DNA of 19,791 bases from positions 1 to 19,791 of the forward strand of contig RBNI01002082.1 in the NCBI GenBank assembly GCA_003990745.1, read 5' to 3'. The position numbers were made by a program, and so were the translations under genes. How positions within the stretch are numbered: position 1 is the stretch's first letter; each line of letters starts with the position of its first letter. Below the pieces are notes generated by a model, which worked only from the letters and a program-made list of their open reading frames with translations, had not been told where the DNA came from and ran no database searches. Source of the stretch: Jimgerdemannia flammicorona (Eukaryota; Mucoromycota; Endogonomycetes; Endogonales; Endogonaceae). This document shows, one piece after another, positions 1-9,579 of the stretch.

Positions 1-423
1 TTTTTTTTTTTTTTTTTTTTAGATATTGTTGATATTCCTTTTTTTTGTTTTGATATACATATCTTCTTGAACAGGAGTGTTGGGATGGCAACTTGATATG
101 TAGGCACATGACTTTATACCAAATGCTATTTCATTAGTTTTACATCATTCATCAGTAATACATGAAATATATAACATAAGTATTTTTGAATAAATTACTT
201 CCTCTATTCATCACAACATTAATAATAATAAACAAATTATTAAAATTATTATTATTATACATCTTAATAATTTGTAACATATATTATAATGTGCCTGGCT
301 CAATGGAGGCAAATTACAAGGTTGGGGATGGATGTAGTTTGGCTTGAGCCCCCAGTTACTTTGTCAAAAAGCAACAAAATGTTCTAAGATTCCAGAGGTC
401 CTTAGTGTTTAGTGGTATAATAG
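1..423. other. AT-rich stretch without a gene
   Basis: The window opens with a run of 20 T followed by AT-rich sequence with many TAAT/ATTA clusters (about 215-285). No coding frame or RNA gene is visible on either strand. The T run could be the complement of a poly(A) tail of a minus-strand retroposed sequence or a simple homopolymer; nothing next to it decides this. Confidence 0.6.
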
Positions 424-985
424 TCAAAGCTGGATATCTGTGAGCGATTTCCTCTGGGTGTAGCGGCAATTTTGTATATGGCGCAGGTGTTCCTTATGCG
501 TGACAGTCTGGCAATTTAGCGATTTCTGGTGTGACAATCTTGGTATGACGATTTTGGAGTAGCGATCTCTGTGTAGCATAACGATCTCCAAAAGTATGTG
601 ATTTCTGGTGGATAACCCGATTTGGCGGTAACTCGATTTCGGCACAGATTCTCCTGGATCAGTGGCTGGGAATAGAAGGTGGCATGGATTCTTCCTGAAT
701 CGGCTCACTGGGAATTATACTGGCAGTGGATTCTTCTTACTGGGAATGGGTGAATAACTCGGACAATGCAGATAATTCGGGTAACTCGGATGTCACGGAT
801 TCTTCCTGAATCAGCAAGCTCTCTGGGAATAATACTCGGGTGGCATGGATAACTCAATAACTCAGGTTCTTGGCAAGTTACGTCAAAGACTGGCTTCGTT
901 TGTGTGAACGAGTTCACTGCGAATCAAGAGACTGGCTTGTGGCAAGGTTCCTTAAGGGCTCTCTGGGAATGCGGATAACTTGGAA
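424..985. repeat. Decayed tandem repeats, about 111-bp period
   Basis: A 16-base block, ggattcttcctgaatc, occurs at 687-702 and again at 798-813, 111 bp apart. Each copy is followed by a related tctgggaat-aatact segment. Shorter echoes such as gataactcgg and gcgatttc recur through 440-960. CG dinucleotides are more frequent here than in the DNA to the right. Two open frames of 94 and 70 codons exist on the minus strand, but they look like by-products of the repeats and match no family I know. This may be noncoding sequence of a retroelement or a free minisatellite. Confidence 0.55.
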
Positions 986-989
986 ATGG

Positions 990-1178
990 CAGCTTATTCC
1001 TTAAGCAGCGGATTACTCAAATGGTGGCGAAGTTGGGCGGCAAATCTTCAGGCTTATCTGGCAAGCGAACCAAAACATAGCAGCTTATTCCTTAAGCGGC
1101 GGATATCTCTTCAAAAGGTAGCGAAGTTCTTCCTTGAACTTGGCAGATTTCTTCAGGCTTATCTAGCAAGCGAACCAA
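990..1178. repeat. Imperfect tandem duplication, 91-bp offset
   Basis: The 17 bases cagcttattccttaagc start at 990 and again at 1081. Both copies end with a cttcaggcttatct-gcaagcgaacca block, at about 1048-1071 and 1153-1177. The second copy is slightly longer in the middle. A plus-strand open frame (980-1273) runs across both copies, but its protein only reflects the duplication and I do not call it a gene. Confidence 0.75.
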
Positions 1179-1289
1179 GGCTTTGTATTGGAAAGGGGAC
1201 TGGAGTGGAAATGGAATGGCAAAGCTCACAATCTCCTAGCAGTAGCTGTAGAGTTCCTCTTGAAGTATGGTAGGCAGACTTGTGTTTTG

Positions 1290-2134
1290 CTTTGAGTTCA
1301 AATTTCAGACTGAGATTTTTTCACTCTTGTCTCTGGGGTATTTTATACATTGTGGTTGCTATCTGGTTGCTATCTGGATAATTATAGATTTACTACTTCT
1401 GGTAATGTTTGGGTGTATCCATAGGACATGAGTGTGTCTGCAGGATATAAGTGTGTCCACAGGACATAAGTGTGTCTGCCAGACATAGATCTCAGGACAC
1501 AGATAAACAACCCTGATTCAGCATTCTGGCTAATTATAAGTGTGATATGTATGAGTAACTATACTATACTGGGAGTTCATATCATCTGACTATGTTATAC
1601 AATTTGCTGAAGTATAGTCTGTCTCAGACTATTCTTCAGTCATCATCCCAATAAGCATAAGTAGCTTTGGTATCTATATCTGTTCTATCATCTTCATTAT
1701 CTGTACTAGGGTCACTCTATTCTAAAGGCTCTTCTTCTTTCTCAGGAAATAGGATCTCAACTTGGTGAATGATACTGAGGTAGATAGACAGGGTTATTCT
1801 TTGGAGATCATTCAGAGAAAACTGGGCCTAGATTAAAGCTGAAGAATTTCATTTATAGATTGTATATAACCTTTCTGTAGTAGTGGTATTCCTTCTGTTC
1901 AGGCCAGTATTGTTGCAGACATAGGTCAGGTCTGGGAGGGAAAGATTCTGCAATTGTTCTCTAATTGCATAATAGGCTGGTAGCTGGTAGACCTGGAGTA
2001 GTCTCTTGGACAGAGTGAGATTTTCTTGATGGACCTGGATTCTTTAAAGATATGTTCCATTGGGCTTTCAGAACTGTGGCAGGAGAACTGGTAGAGCTTA
2101 GAGAAAACTGAGGACAAGGGTCTAGAGGTGGTTG
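1290..2134 (-). other. Noncoding tract beyond the Gypsy integrase (probable 3' end)
   Basis: This tract lies immediately downstream (minus strand) of the integrase C-terminus, where the 3' untranslated part, polypurine tract and 3' LTR of the Gypsy element are expected. Almost no CG dinucleotides are present. I could not fix LTR borders: no block here matches the DNA to the right of the gag start, because another element interrupts that side. The 70-codon frame at 1926-2138 continues the decayed pol region and has no recognisable domain. Confidence 0.4.
1423..1479. repeat. Three tandem 19-bp repeats
   Basis: Three consecutive 19-bp units start at 1423, 1442 and 1461, with the pattern aggacatgagtgtgtctgc. 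The middle unit differs by transitions only. They lie in the probable 3' noncoding end of the Gypsy element and could be LTR-internal (U3) repeats. Confidence 0.8.
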
Positions 2135-3080
2135 TCAATTCTCTGGTTTATGGTGAGAGAGGTATATCTTAAGGCAGTTGATATGTACTAGTGTCCTGAG
2201 GGTTTGTCCATCTATGCTTCTTAAATAGATACTAGTTCCTCTGATATTGTGTACAAGATAAGATCCTTTCCACTTAGGCTCCAGTTTGGAAGCAAAGTTT
2301 ATTTCAATCATACTTCTCCAAACTAGTACTTGATCTCCCATCTTGATCTTCTAATCCTTCTGTTTCTGATCATAGTACTTCTTTTGTCTTTCTTGGGCTT
2401 TGGTAATCTGAACTCAGGCTTAATTATATAACTGTTCTGCCTTCTTAAGAAGGTCTCTGAGATTCTTATGGTCAGCAGTTCTGGTTTTTTTGACAAACAT
2501 CATTTTGAATAGCTTTTGTTTGGTGGAAGCAGCAAGGGTGTCCTAAATATCCCATAAGATCTCAGGTAAGCAGAGGTCCCAGTTGATAGGATTGACCTGG
2601 GCAAGTCCTTTTTTGATGGTCTGATTCATTCTTTCTATCATACCATTGGTCTGGAAGTAGTATGATGTGGTCTATTTAAGATGGATCTTGTGAATTCAGG
2701 CATAACTTATAATTATATTATTGATGAATTCTGTGCCTCAGTTAGAGATGAGTTCTTTTGAGGGTCTATATCTGAGTGTGAGTCCATGGAGAAGATCTAT
2801 AATGGTTAAGGCATCTGTGATTTCTATTGGGAAAGCCTTGGGCCACTTTGTCAGATGTTTCACAAATACAAAGATGCTTGTTTCTTCTTGGTGTAACTAG
2901 TAGGGGTCCAATTATATCTACTCTCTATCTCTGAAAGATATTGTCTGGTGGTATGATTGGTTGCAGTGGTGCTTAGTGGTTCTTCCTTCCTTGGTACCTC
3001 TGGCAGGTATCACATCTCTTGAGTATGTTCTAGACTTGTGATCTGAGATTGAGTCAAGATTAGTATATTGTTCACAGCTT
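2135..3080 (-). pseudogene. Gypsy integrase, degraded
   Basis: Integrase inserts the cDNA of LTR retroelements into the host chromosome. The minus strand near 3020-3000 reads CDTCQRY, the Cys-x2-Cys half of the HHCC zinc finger. It is followed about 30 codons later by VDIIGPL with the first catalytic Asp at 2918-2916. A C-terminal part is open from 2341 to 2135 and contains MGDQVLVWR, PKWKGSYLV and HINCLKIY, the usual beta-barrel tail of Gypsy integrases. Many stops intervene; the one at 2927-2925 (TAG) stands exactly where a conserved Trp precedes the catalytic strand, as expected of a TGG to TAG change. Non-functional. Confidence 0.85.
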
Positions 3081-3189
3081 CTCTTCTATGTTCACCTGTT
3101 CATGGTGAGCTTTCTGATTTTCTTCTTAGATGAGATCTTCTTGTGCCTTAATGCCTTTAGAGTATAGTTCCTCAGGACACCCTTTTTCG

Positions 3190-3600
3190 AACTGGTAGGA
3201 AACTACATCAACATTGTTGTGAGCTTTCTCTGCTTTGTAGATAATGGGGATTTTGTAATCCTGAAGAATAAGGATCCAGTGGGCTAGGATTCTAGTAGGG
3301 TCCTTGTAGTTGAATAGCTATTTGAGGGTTGCATGGTCTGTGATCAGGGTGAACCTTTTTCTGATGAGATAATGCTTGAACAGGATAACTATCCATATGA
3401 CTGCAAGGAATTCCAGTTTGGTGCTACTATAGTTCATCTGCTGCTGGTTGGTAGCTTGGCTTATATAAGCTATTACATGATATTATTGGTCAGGTCCTTC
3501 TTGGGCTAGAACTGCTCCTAGGTCATCTTTGGAGACATCTGTATATAAGATGAATGGCTCTTGTAAATTGGGACATACAAGGATTGGTGCTGTAGTCATG
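3190..3600 (-). pseudogene. Gypsy RNase H, degraded
   Basis: RNase H removes the RNA strand during reverse transcription. On the minus strand I read ILYTDVSKDDLGAVLAQ (first catalytic Asp in the TD-S motif), then LEFLAVIW (Glu), LITDHATLK (second Asp) and a decayed last motif, VDVVSY. The domain follows the RT directly, as in all Ty3/Gypsy elements. Two in-frame stops (before YHVIAYIS and after HATLK) inactivate it. Confidence 0.85.
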
Positions 3601-3649
3601 TGGTTCTTGAGTTCTTTAAAGGCTTTCTCTTGTGATTCTGTCTATTTGT

Positions 3650-4560
3650 AAGGTACTTCTTCTTGAGAAGGACTCAGATTGGGGCAGCAATTTGGGCAAA
3701 GTTTTTGATAAACCTTCTGCAGTAGGATACAGGCATCAGGAATAATAGTATTTTCTTTGGGGTCTTGGATACTGACCAATTGTTGATCTTCTTAGTTTTC
3801 TTTGAGTCTGCATGGGTTCTTTCTTTTGAAACTATGAATCCAAGGAATTCTAGTTTCTGTTTCCCAAAATAGCATTTCTTGGCATTGAGTCTCAGGTGGT
3901 TCTTGCAGGTGAGCTTGAAGAATTCTTCTAGGTGGTGTAGGTGTTCCTCAAAATTTGCTGAATAAATGTTGGAATCGTCTATATATACAATCAGTCTGGA
4001 AGGTGAGAGGTGCATTACAAAGTCCAAAGGACATTTGGAGGTATTCAAACAGTTTTTCCAGAGTAAAGAAGGCTGACTTCTGAATGTCTTTTGGGTCTAT
4101 AGAGATCTTGTGAAATCCAGCAAAAAGGTCCATACTGCTGAAGTATCTGGCATCTTATAACTGGTCCAAGAGGTTATCAATTCTGGGCCAAGGATAGGCA
4201 TCCTTTTCAGTGACTAAATTGAGTTTCCTGTAATTTATACAGAGTCTCCATCCTCCTTTCTTTGGTACAATAAGTATAGGGCTGGCCCAAGGGCTGGTTG
4301 AGGGTCGAATGACTCCATTGTCTAAGAGTTCTTAAATGTACTCCTTTTTAAATATCTTTAAGTGATGGGGAATTCTATGGAGTTTCTGCCAGATGGGAGT
4401 TACATTTCCTATATTTATGCTATAGTGATATGACAGATTATATGGTAGGTTGCCATAATTAGTAATAAAGATATCTTGATATTTGTTGAGAAGTTCTACT
4501 AGTTGTTGCCATTGTTGGGGTTTCAGTTCTTCTCCAATATTAGTAGAAGGCTTCACTGTC
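3650..4560 (-). pseudogene. Gypsy reverse transcriptase, degraded
   Basis: The RT copies the element RNA into cDNA. The N-terminal part (4556-4332) shows the usual connector before the fingers. [11 protein letters not shown] follows at about 4230-4200, motif A as SSMDLFAGF near 4133, motif B as FGLCNAPLTFQ near 4050, and motif C as VYIDD with the YIDD codons at 3985-3974. LGFIVS and the thumb connection follow. Between motif B and motif C only a handful of codons remain where Gypsy RTs have about 20 or more, and the frame changes there, so an internal deletion has occurred. Further stops are present at about 4335 and 4155. Non-functional. Confidence 0.9.
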
Positions 4561-4629
4561 TCCTGGATTACAGAGGGGCCTTTTCTTTCTTCTGGAACCT
4601 TTTGCCATTTCCCAATAGATTTAGTTCAT

Positions 4630-4960
4630 AAACTTCTCTATGAGTTCAGTTAAGAAAAGGCACCAGATATCCTATGATGGTTCCTTTTGGCAAGATGATG
4701 GTTTCTCAACTTTGGTTGGTGACTCATGAGTGTACTAGATTCATCTTGTCAGAGAATATATTTCCTTCTATGTCTAGGTTCAGGATATCTTCATTGGGTT
4801 CAAAGAAGATGTTTCTGGGATCAGGTGGTGCAAAGATTTTAAAGGTAGTTTACTCTCCAGGCTCCAGGATGAGATTGTTGTATAGTCTGACTGATTGGTG
4901 GTATACTTGCTGGAGAGTATTCCTCTTGAGGTGATTGACTTGAAGGAGGTGTACTTCCTT
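4630..4960 (-). pseudogene. Pol linker between dUTPase-like domain and RT
   Basis: The same frame as the dUTPase-like domain continues through this stretch with three stops (4851-4849, and two TGA near 4724 and 4704). It contains LILEPGE, TTFKIFAPPDP, DIEGNIFSDKM and IILPKGTIIGYLVP. The last resembles the short beta-strand segment that ends the pre-RT region of many Gypsy polyproteins. I know no enzymatic role for it. The frame is lost just before the RT connector at 4556. Confidence 0.5.
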
Positions 4961-4963
4961 CTT

Positions 4964-5338
4964 GTCTGAGCTTCTAAATCCTTTAGCTTGCCTTATTCCT
5001 TCAGTCAGTTTGGAGACTTCTTATAGTTGTGGGGTCTTGGCTTTCATGAAGACTGCTTGGGCAATCTTCTGTCCTCTCATAATTTGGTGCTATTCTGTAC
5101 TACTGTTGTTCAGAATGACATTGATTTTGCCCATATATCCTGGATCAATAGTTTCTCCTTCTACAGTTATTTCTTATCTGGCAAGTCCAGACCTTGAGGT
5201 TAGTTAAATGTAAGTTCCTTGTGGTGGCTATATGGCTAGTCTAGTTCTGATTATGAATGTTTTTCCAGGCTCGATGGATTCATCCTCCAGACTGTAAAGA
5301 TCATATCTTACATCTTCTGGGTGAGCTTTGTTCAGAGG
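4964..5338 (-). pseudogene. dUTPase-like domain in Gypsy pol, degraded
   Basis: Trimeric dUTPases hydrolyse dUTP to dUMP and keep uracil out of DNA. One minus-strand frame carries all five family motifs in order and at normal spacing: motif 1 YDLYSLED with a following PGKTFIIRT strand (from 5305); motif 2 SRSGLA (5197-5180); motif 3 GETIDPGYMG with the catalytic Asp and Tyr (5158-5129); motif 4 RGQKIAQ (5077-5057); and a glycine-poor motif 5, RQAKGFRSSD (4993-4964). The frame is broken only by stops of the transition type (e.g. 5092-5090, 5023-5021). The domain sits between protease and RT. dUTPase-bearing Gypsy elements have been described in fungi (Phanerochaete), so this is a known but uncommon architecture. 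Non-functional in this copy. Confidence 0.82.
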
Positions 5339-6659
5339 TTTGGCCTTGGGATGTAGCAGGGCATACTGGGCAACATACTTGCTGTGTTTAGGCTGTCCTT
5401 GGGCTGAAGCTCTACTAGAAGAGAGCCTTCAAGCTCTAAGGTTGAGGTGTGGCCATCTGGCTCTAGTAGAGGGGTCTCAGAGATAGTTGATTTCTCTTTT
5501 TCCTATAGGGTCTAGGGCTTACATGAAGTTGGTGGCATTTTCTATTGAGTTATATGTCTGATGAGAGCTAGGATATCTTCTCCTAAATTGTAGATCTTGA
5601 GGATCCTTCTTCCTGGTTTCTTGGTCTGGCTTTTTTGGATCTGGCCTCTATTATCTTCTCTCTTTAAGGTGTGAATCACAATATCATGACTGACGTAAAT
5701 CTTCTGATATTAGCAGTCTTGGCAGTCTGGGTGTCTTCTATAGTTATAATATCCCATTGCTCAAAAATGCTATTCCTGGTTGTTGCTCTCTTATTGTCTT
5801 GGGAATTAGTACCCATCTTGATCATCGGTTGGGGGAAGAGTAGATAAGAGGTATACTTCTGTTTGGGTGAAGAAACCTTGTCCTCTAAATTAACTTTGCA
5901 GCTTAGTGGTAACTTCTTGGAAGGTAGTTAACTGTGCAACTGTAGTTGGGGGTTCTGATCTTTGGGGTCTCTGTCTTTCTTATTGGTCTAGTAGATGGCA
6001 CTGATAGCAGTAGTCTTGGGGAGAGTGGAAGACCATTTGGTGTAGATATCTTTCTAGCTAAAAACTCCTTTCTTAGTGAGTTTCTTTCTTGAGAATAATG
6101 GGAATTGTGCTGAGTCCTTCTTCCATATTCCAAGAGTCATTATCTTCAGATGGTGTCCAGCAAGAGTCATCCTAGGGAATGAGTTTGGGAACTTCTTCTT
6201 CTTCAGGTACTTTTTGTTTGGGAACTTCTTGTTCAGGGGTTTCTTCTTCCTCAGATGATTCTTGATCCCAAATTGCTTGTACTTCTGTGGCTTCAACTGC
6301 AGGTGTCTCTGAGACATGTCTGCATTTCTTCTTCTTTCTTCTGCTCTCAGGGCAGACTGTACCAGGCGAATTCCTTGTCCCAATGATCTTAGAGGAGTGC
6401 TCAGGACACTTGTGTCTCTTGAGGCAGATAGGGTATCCTTTGATTTCTCCTGCAATGGCTCCAATAGTAATGGGGATTGTGTTCTTAGCCCATACATTGT
6501 CTTCTGACATGTCATCCACTAGGTTGATTTGGGGATTAAGTCTGGGATCATTTCTATCTTCAGATTCTTCTTTCTCGTCTATAGTGGATTCTTTACTGCT
6601 GGTATATTTCTCCTGGATGGTGACCTTCTTCTTTTTCTTCAATTGCTCATAGCCAGTTA
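5339..6659 (-). pseudogene. Charged linker of Gypsy polyprotein
   Basis: The minus strand between protease and dUTPase-like domain has coding character but no domain I recognise. After the protease it becomes very Lys/Glu rich: a run of five Lys near 6640, a Cys/His-containing patch (PICLKRHKCPEH), a second Lys cluster (SRRKKKKCRH) and a Pro-Val-Glu-Lys repeat (EVPKQKVPEEEEVP, about 6205-6170). Frames of 156 and 153 codons overlap here (6642-6172 and 6515-6054), showing a frameshift. Such disordered charged linkers are common in retroelement polyproteins; a nucleic-acid-binding role is only a guess. Confidence 0.5.
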
Positions 6660-7050
6660 CCTTAACTCTATACTTCTGGCCTCAGTTGTTTAACTTGAGT
6701 ACTTGTTGACTGATATCAACAACTGTATTCATTTCTTTCATCCAGTTGGTATCAAGGATCATATCATAGGTAATGGCTTTGGTGATAATAGCTTTTAGGA
6801 TAGAGAACTGAATGTGTCCAAGGGATATGGTAATATTTCATACTTCTCCAAGGGGTTGAGTTCAGGCTCCATCTGCTACTATGATGCTGAGGTTGGATGG
6901 TCCATCAATGGGCCATTGGAGGGTATCCAGAAATCATTTGGCAATGATACAGACTACTACTCCTATGTCTATGAGGATTTTCGCCTTTTGTCCTCTAATA
7001 TCTCTATGTAGGTAAGAGCTGACATATCTTTCTGTAGCCTGGATGTCTGT
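6660..7050 (-). pseudogene. Gypsy aspartic protease, degraded
   Basis: Retropepsin-type proteases cut the Gag-Pol polyprotein. The minus strand reads RGQKAKILIDIGVVVCIIA, with the catalytic Asp codon at 6969-6967. The canonical D-[ST]-G triad is D-I-G here because the middle codon is ATA, a C-to-T type change from a Thr codon. The distal strand motif, normally I-L-G, reads MILDTNWM near 6760, with Asp in place of Gly. A frame of 78 codons (7170-6934) covers the N-terminal half. Position between Gag and the pol linker fits the assignment. Confidence 0.75.
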
Positions 7051-7493
7051 GGGGGCTGGCTCTTGCTGTGGAATGGAGACCCAGCCAGTACTAGACCTAG
7101 TGGTTCTTAGCAATTTGTTTTGAACTCTAGTTGATATCAGTTGCAGAAACTGCAGGAGAGGTACTTCCATCTTGGCATCTTTAATCTTCTACCAGGCTTT
7201 ATTATATATGTCTCTGGGTGTAGTCTTCAGGGTGTACTACTTATTGGGCTTTGGGGCTGTAGGTTCTCATTCTTCTTGCTCCATTTCTTCATTCTCTGAT
7301 AGCAGCTCATTTGTCTTAGAGAAAAAAGGTGAGAGAGTCCAGGGAGGTGTTTCTACTTGTTCTTCTTCATGTTTTTTATCTTCTTTTTAGATAATCCTTC
7401 TGCTGATATTCCTGGATGGCCTTCCTACAGGTCTCTTCCTTTTCTCTGCTGGATAGACTGTTTTTTGGGTGGTAAACTTGGCAGGGTACAAGT

Positions 7494-7985
7494 CTAGGTC
7501 ACTGTAGTCTTCACTGTTGCTTGCTTCTTTAAAGTCTTTGACAGGATGGGCTTCAGTATTCTTATACTGAGTATCATTCCTTCAGTTTGGTAGTTCTGAG
7601 TTCCTTCAGTCACTTCTTTTATTATCACATTCAGTGTCATAGTGTCTATATTGTCCATAGTGGAAGTATTGAACTTGGGCTCTGTCTTGGGCAGGGTATC
7701 TTCTTTCCTCTTACTGGTAGTTCCTGTTGTCTCTTGGTGGATAACCTTGGCTCCTCTGAGGTGAGTATCCTCTGTTGTCTTGATAACTCTAATTTTTGCA
7801 TGTAGTGAGTTTCTCAATCTATCCAACCAATCAGTCCAACTTGAAACTGAGGTTTTGGATTTCACACCTGTCCTTTTTTCCTTCTTTGACTGGTCTTCTT
7901 TCTTTGAATCTCTCTTGTCTTGAAGGAGTCCTTATAGGGCTTTGATCAGGATGTCTTCTTTATCATCCTTCTTGTCATGATCACT
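7494..7985 (-). pseudogene. Gypsy Gag nucleocapsid part with decayed zinc knuckle
   Basis: This is the C-terminal, RNA-binding part of Gag. Codons 7668-7627 (minus) keep the spacing of a CCHC zinc knuckle, x2-x4-x4, as YFHYGQYRHYDTEC. The first two Cys positions are both Tyr, while His and the last Cys are retained. Tyr from Cys needs one G-to-A change each. The surroundings are rich in Arg, Gln and Tyr. A 123-codon frame (7865-7494) is in another register and marks frameshifts between capsid and knuckle. Confidence 0.75.
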
Positions 7986-9173
7986 CTAGATAGTTCTTTG
8001 CCTGAAATCAAAGAATCCTTGGGCTGCATCTACCTGCTCTTCAGACCTTCTGATGCCTAGAGTGCAGACATGCTGGGCAATGTTCAGGGGAATCCCATTC
8101 ATGAAGGTCATTGGACCTATGATATCTTGGTTGGTAACATTAAACCTGGCTATATACATTCTCTTCTGGATTCTTGTAAAGAAGGCTCTGGGCAATTCTC
8201 TAAGATTCATCTTCATCCCTATGATGGATTCTTGAACCTTGTGGCAGGTTTCATTTCCTGCATATTTTTCATTGAGCCAGTGGACTATGGCTATATATTC
8301 CAGCTTATAGGCTGCTACTTGTATTTGTATTGCCATTTCTGAGTGTGGGTCATTTTTTATTTTATGGAAAATTCCTCTGCCTGGCTCTTTGAGTTGGGCC
8401 TTGTAGATGGCAATTTTTCTTTCATCTGAGAGATTTCTCAGAGCTGCAATTCTCTTGATTCTGTCAAGGAATTCTCTAGGATCTTCCTCTGAGTATCTTG
8501 CAAAGGTTGGTAGTAAGATGGCCATTTCATCATCACTTTCTTCTGATTCTGATTCTGGTCCAGATTCTAATTCAGATTCTGACTCTGAATCACTTTCTGA
8601 ACTATCACTGGAAATGGGGGTGCTTGGATATCTTGAGGATAGTGTTCTGGATCTTAGGTGAAGTAGAGTGAGCCTAGGTATTCTTGAGGGAGCTACTTTC
8701 AGTTCTGCAAGAGCTGGTGGTAAAGGTTCTATGGGTGAGATTGGTGGGACTACTATGGTGTATCTGCCTACAGGATTTTGGGCTTGTGCAATAAGATCTT
8801 TTAGTTCTTGGGCAAGTTCTTCAAAGTCTTCAATAGGGCTGCTTGTATTATCTGGTTGATCTGGTTGAAGATTTCAGACTGCACTGGTTTTTAGTTGGGA
8901 TCCTTCTGATACTGGATAGTTGGCAAGTCTTGAGATAATTACTTCTCTTCCTATTCAAATGCTAGTGATGATTGGCTCTTCTGTAGTAGCAGAGATAGGT
9001 GTTATATCAAATTTATCCAGTTTGACTGTAGGTTCTTATGAGCTGAAAAGTCATGTTGATTTTGAAATCTTCTCAGTTAAATCTCTAAATATAAGATTCT
9101 CCTAATTGACCTTGACATTACTATCATTATCATCAATTATTTTAATTATCCTTTACTTACTCAGAGATGTCAT
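7986..9173 (-). pseudogene. Gypsy Gag capsid region with original start codon
   Basis: Gag forms the particle that packages element RNA. The ATG at 9173-9171 opens a frame (MTSLSK...) that stays in register with the 179-codon open part at 8525-7986 (648 nt apart). Along the way it is interrupted only by single stop codons, the first at 9155, and others near 9120, 9040 and 8990. Residues follow in this order: a polar N-terminal region, LEELAQ-type helices near 8800, an acidic Ser/Asp/Glu tract (8620-8525), then a retrotransposon Gag capsid domain with SEEDPREFLDRIKRIAAL, IVHWLNEKY and LRELPRAFFTRIQ. The 62 bp between the ATG and 9235 are all that remains of the leader. Confidence 0.85.
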
Positions 9174-9235
9174 TGCTGATCTAGAGGTACTGGTTGAGAT
9201 ATTGATACTTTACAAAACTTTTAACTGTTAATTTA

Positions 9236-9558
9236 GATATAGTTGTGAACGTAGTTCAAAATGCAGCAAAGTGGCCATTGCGCTTAACACTTGTGCATCT
9301 AACATTCATTGCGCAATGCAACTACCATCTTGGATTAGTCAGTTTCAATCACTTCCTGCACCCTACCATGCGCTTAAATATTCATGCAACATAATCATGC
9401 AATCCACCATCTTAGCTTAGTCAGTTTCAATCGCTTTCTGCACCCTACCTTAGCTAGCCCGAACTCCAACCGCATGCCCAAGAGTTAGGCAGCGGCCACA
9501 CATTTCCCTCAACATACTCTAGCAATCATCATTAGTAATTCATATCAATCGATTTCAC
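9236..9558 (+). repeat. Split direct repeat A1 (5' copy)
   Basis: This is a 323-bp left terminal repeat, equal in length to A2 at 13689-14011, with about 12 differences by my count (10 transitions, 2 transversions). It starts gatatagttgtg and ends atcgatttcac, 21 bp before the ORF1 ATG. It presumably carries the promoter. Confidence 0.93.
9326..9449 (+). repeat. Internal duplication within repeat A
   Basis: A 42-bp block (catctt-gattagtcagttt ... ctgcaccctacc) occurs at 9326-9367 and 9408-9449, each preceded by a tgcgcttaa-attcatgcaa type segment. Repeat A therefore contains an imperfect tandem duplication of about 82 bp; the same duplication is present in A2. A palindrome, attgcgcaat, lies just before it at about 9308. 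Confidence 0.85.
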
Positions 9559-9579
9559 AGACTATCTCTCAGATACATC

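Larger units (their letters stand above)
2135..9173 (-). mobile_element. Degenerate Ty3/Gypsy LTR retrotransposon with dUTPase domain
   Basis: The minus strand carries the full coding order of a Ty3/Gypsy (Metaviridae-type) element: gag, zinc knuckle, aspartic protease, linker, dUTPase-like domain, RT, RNase H, integrase. Each part is recognisable from motifs, but none is intact. Reading frames change between parts, and in-frame stops mostly sit where Gln or Trp is expected. CG dinucleotides are almost absent (I count about ten between 1300 and 9100), consistent with long-term deamination of methylated C. The limits given are the coding limits; LTRs could not be paired. The 5' side is cut off 62 bp before the gag ATG by the Ngaro-like element at 9236. 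Confidence 0.9.

Noticed and set aside
1..20. T20 as a poly(A) tail of a LINE on the minus strand
   Set aside because: No endonuclease or RT remnant follows on that strand and the window edge prevents a check.
1290..2134. Exact 3' LTR borders (TG...CA)
   Set aside because: Several TG/CA pairs could fit, but no second LTR copy was found to support any of them.
4674..5207. Plus-strand open frames of 86 and 81 codons
   Set aside because: They are antisense to the dUTPase-like and linker frames, and their products resemble no family.
6076..6652. Phe/Leu-rich plus-strand frames that look like membrane proteins
   Set aside because: They are the complement of Lys/Glu codons of the Gypsy linker; antisense of aag/gaa gives Phe/Leu.
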